A stretch of DNA of 24,074 bases from an uncultured Clostridia bacterium (GTDB taxonomy: Bacteria; Bacillota; Clostridia; TANB77; CAG-508). Location of the stretch: positions 1-24,074 of the forward strand of contig CAKPFO010000022.1 in NCBI GenBank assembly GCA_934153805.1. Direction: 5' to 3'. Each line of letters begins with the position of its first letter. Position 1 is the first letter of the stretch. Both the position numbers and the translations under genes were made by a program. Under the pieces are notes generated by a model. That model did no database searches. It had not been told where the DNA came from and worked only from the letters and a program-made list of their open reading frames with translations. This document shows positions 23,335-24,074 of this stretch, piece after piece.

Positions 23335-23350
23335 AAAATAATATAGACAT

Positions 23351-23386
23351 AAAAGAAGAAATAGCTTTTAAACTATTTCCTCTTTT
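23351..23386 (-). terminator. Terminator at the end of the element 2 recombinase
   Basis: Arms 23351-23364 (AAAAGAAGAAATAG) and 23373-23386 (CTATTTCCTCTTTT) pair over 14 positions with one G-T type mismatch. The loop holds the recombinase stop codon, and a T-run follows on the minus strand. Confidence 0.65.
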
Positions 23387-24074
23387 TTATCTATATTCCA
23401 TATAATCTTTATCTCTCGGCTATTACTTGCTTCGTTGTATTTTCCTAAATATATCTTCTCTACAAATTCATTTAAAATCTCTGGTGTCAATGCTTCAATT
23501 CTTCTATACTTTTCAAATAACTCATTTTGTTCAAAGTCATTTTTCAGTCTTTGTTCTTCTAATTCCTTAATCTGCAAATCTATATTGTTTCTTTCATTAC
23601 TATATTTTAGAATTTCATTATCTATGTTTTGTTTTAATGTTTTAAATTCTTCTAATGTTAATGTACCATTTACCCTGTCTTCATATAAAATACTTAATCT
23701 ATTAGTTTTTTCTGTTAATGTATATTCTAGATTATTATATTGCATTTTTAGTTTTTCAATTTGATTAGCAATATTACCATATTTTATATCATTATATTTA
23801 TCTTCTACTATTTTCTTATCATAATATTTATCTAATTGTTCATTTATCTTATCTAATATAATTTTTTCTAGAACACTTTTAGCAATTTGTTTTCTGTTAT
23901 CGCAAAATCTTCCTACCTTATTAACTGTTCTGCAACTTATGTAATAATCCCCTTGTCCATTTCTTGTATCTTTTGATTTTTGCATTCCTCTACCACAGCA
24001 AGAGCAATATAGTTTCTTTGCAAATAAATTTTTTCCTGTTGTTCTTGTATTATTTGTATTGCTCAATAGCTTGT
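23368..24074 (-). CDS. Large serine recombinase of element 2, C-terminal part
   Basis: The frame enters from the right edge and stops with TAA at 23368-23370. Visible are RTTGKNLFAKKLYCSCCGRGM, the first half of the recombinase zinc ribbon, then YYISCRTVNKVGRFCDNRKQI with the second cysteine pair. A long coiled coil (about 95 residues) rich in Leu, Lys and Glu follows, and the C-terminal segment ends EFVEKIYLGKYNE...EIKIIWNID, as usual for this family. The catalytic N-terminal domain lies outside the window. A TTG at 24066 is not the real start because the frame continues upstream. The gene ends beside the interrupted MBL gene, which marks it as the integrase of element 2. Confidence 0.92.
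   Translation of the reverse strand, partial: KLLSNTNNTRTTGKNLFAKKLYCSCCGRGMQKSKDTRNGQGDYYISCRTVNKVGRFCDNRKQIAKSVLEKIILDKINEQLDKYYDKKIVEDKYNDIKYGNIANQIEKLKMQYNNLEYTLTEKTNRLSILYEDRVNGTLTLEEFKTLKQNIDNEILKYSNERNNIDLQIKELEEQRLKNDFEQNELFEKYRRIEALTPEILNEFVEKIYLGKYNEASNSREIKIIWNIDKKEEIV

Larger units (their letters stand above)
23267..24074. mobile_element. Element 2, one end (extends beyond the window)
   Basis: A serine recombinase gene ends about 100 bases from the broken MBL gene, the usual layout of an integrated element bounded by its recombinase. The visible end contains a terminator hairpin and three copies of a GGCATnnnnGGTTGAA motif. The recombinase is clearly different in sequence from that of element 1. 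Element size and cargo cannot be seen. Confidence 0.75.

Noticed and set aside
23320..23350. ATG at 23350 as a genuine start of a shortened MBL protein
   Set aside because: There is no ribosome binding site, the first 25 residues come from repeat-rich element DNA, and the first metal ligand is missing.
1..24074. CRISPR arrays, rRNA or tRNA genes
   Set aside because: No regularly spaced repeats of CRISPR type and no cloverleaf or rRNA sequence were seen on either strand. Attachment is in protein-coding genes, not a tRNA.

Overview
The window is strongly AT-rich DNA from a low-GC Gram-positive, most likely a Clostridia-type Firmicute. Supporting genes are a ClpE-type unfoldase, YqeK, PgsA, a topoisomerase III and a protein with a BofC-like C-terminal domain. 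Taxonomy below that level cannot be read from the sequence.

Host backbone. From 18192 down to 12402 and again from 1146 to 1, a leftward gene series runs: membrane-anchored DUF3298/RsiV-like protein, topB-like topoisomerase, patatin-like phospholipase, yqeK, an unrecognised coiled-coil protein, murA, and a lysine-rich protein cut by the left edge (possibly FtsQ/DivIB). A rightward clpE-pgsA pair (18389-21375) ends at a clear terminator. Leftward genes follow at 21407-23273: an unknown protein, a BofC-like membrane protein and a broken metallo-beta-lactamase-fold (ComEC/Rec2-related) gene.

Element 1 (about 1147-12401, 11,255 bp) is an integrative mobilizable element inside murA. It splits the gene at the codons for the active-site cysteine loop. 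Joining the outer parts through the shared CAGG restores a 417-codon murA with the motif PGGCEIGARPID. The element carries a large serine recombinase at one end, a pMV158-type oriT with a MOBV (Pre/Mob) relaxase, an HTH protein and a protein that looks like a type IV coupling protein without its ATPase motifs. Cargo includes a metallophosphoesterase, a Sel1-repeat protein and a DUF6076-like zinc protein on the opposite strand. A regulatory block holds a BRO-N protein, a 54-residue protein and a leader ORF. No virion genes and no mating-pore genes are present, so transfer would need a helper.

Element 2 begins near 23270 and leaves through the right edge. Only the C-terminal part of a second, different serine recombinase is visible. 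It interrupts the MBL gene at its metal-binding HxHxDH motif, so both elements have landed in catalytic-motif codons of host genes.

The most unusual observation concerns element 1. Its attachment site lies inside the recombinase reading frame. In the chromosome the recombinase stops two codons into murA. In the excised circle the frame would continue 22 codons into the other element end and stop just before a terminator-like hairpin, so integration and excision would exchange the protein's C-terminus and its transcript end.
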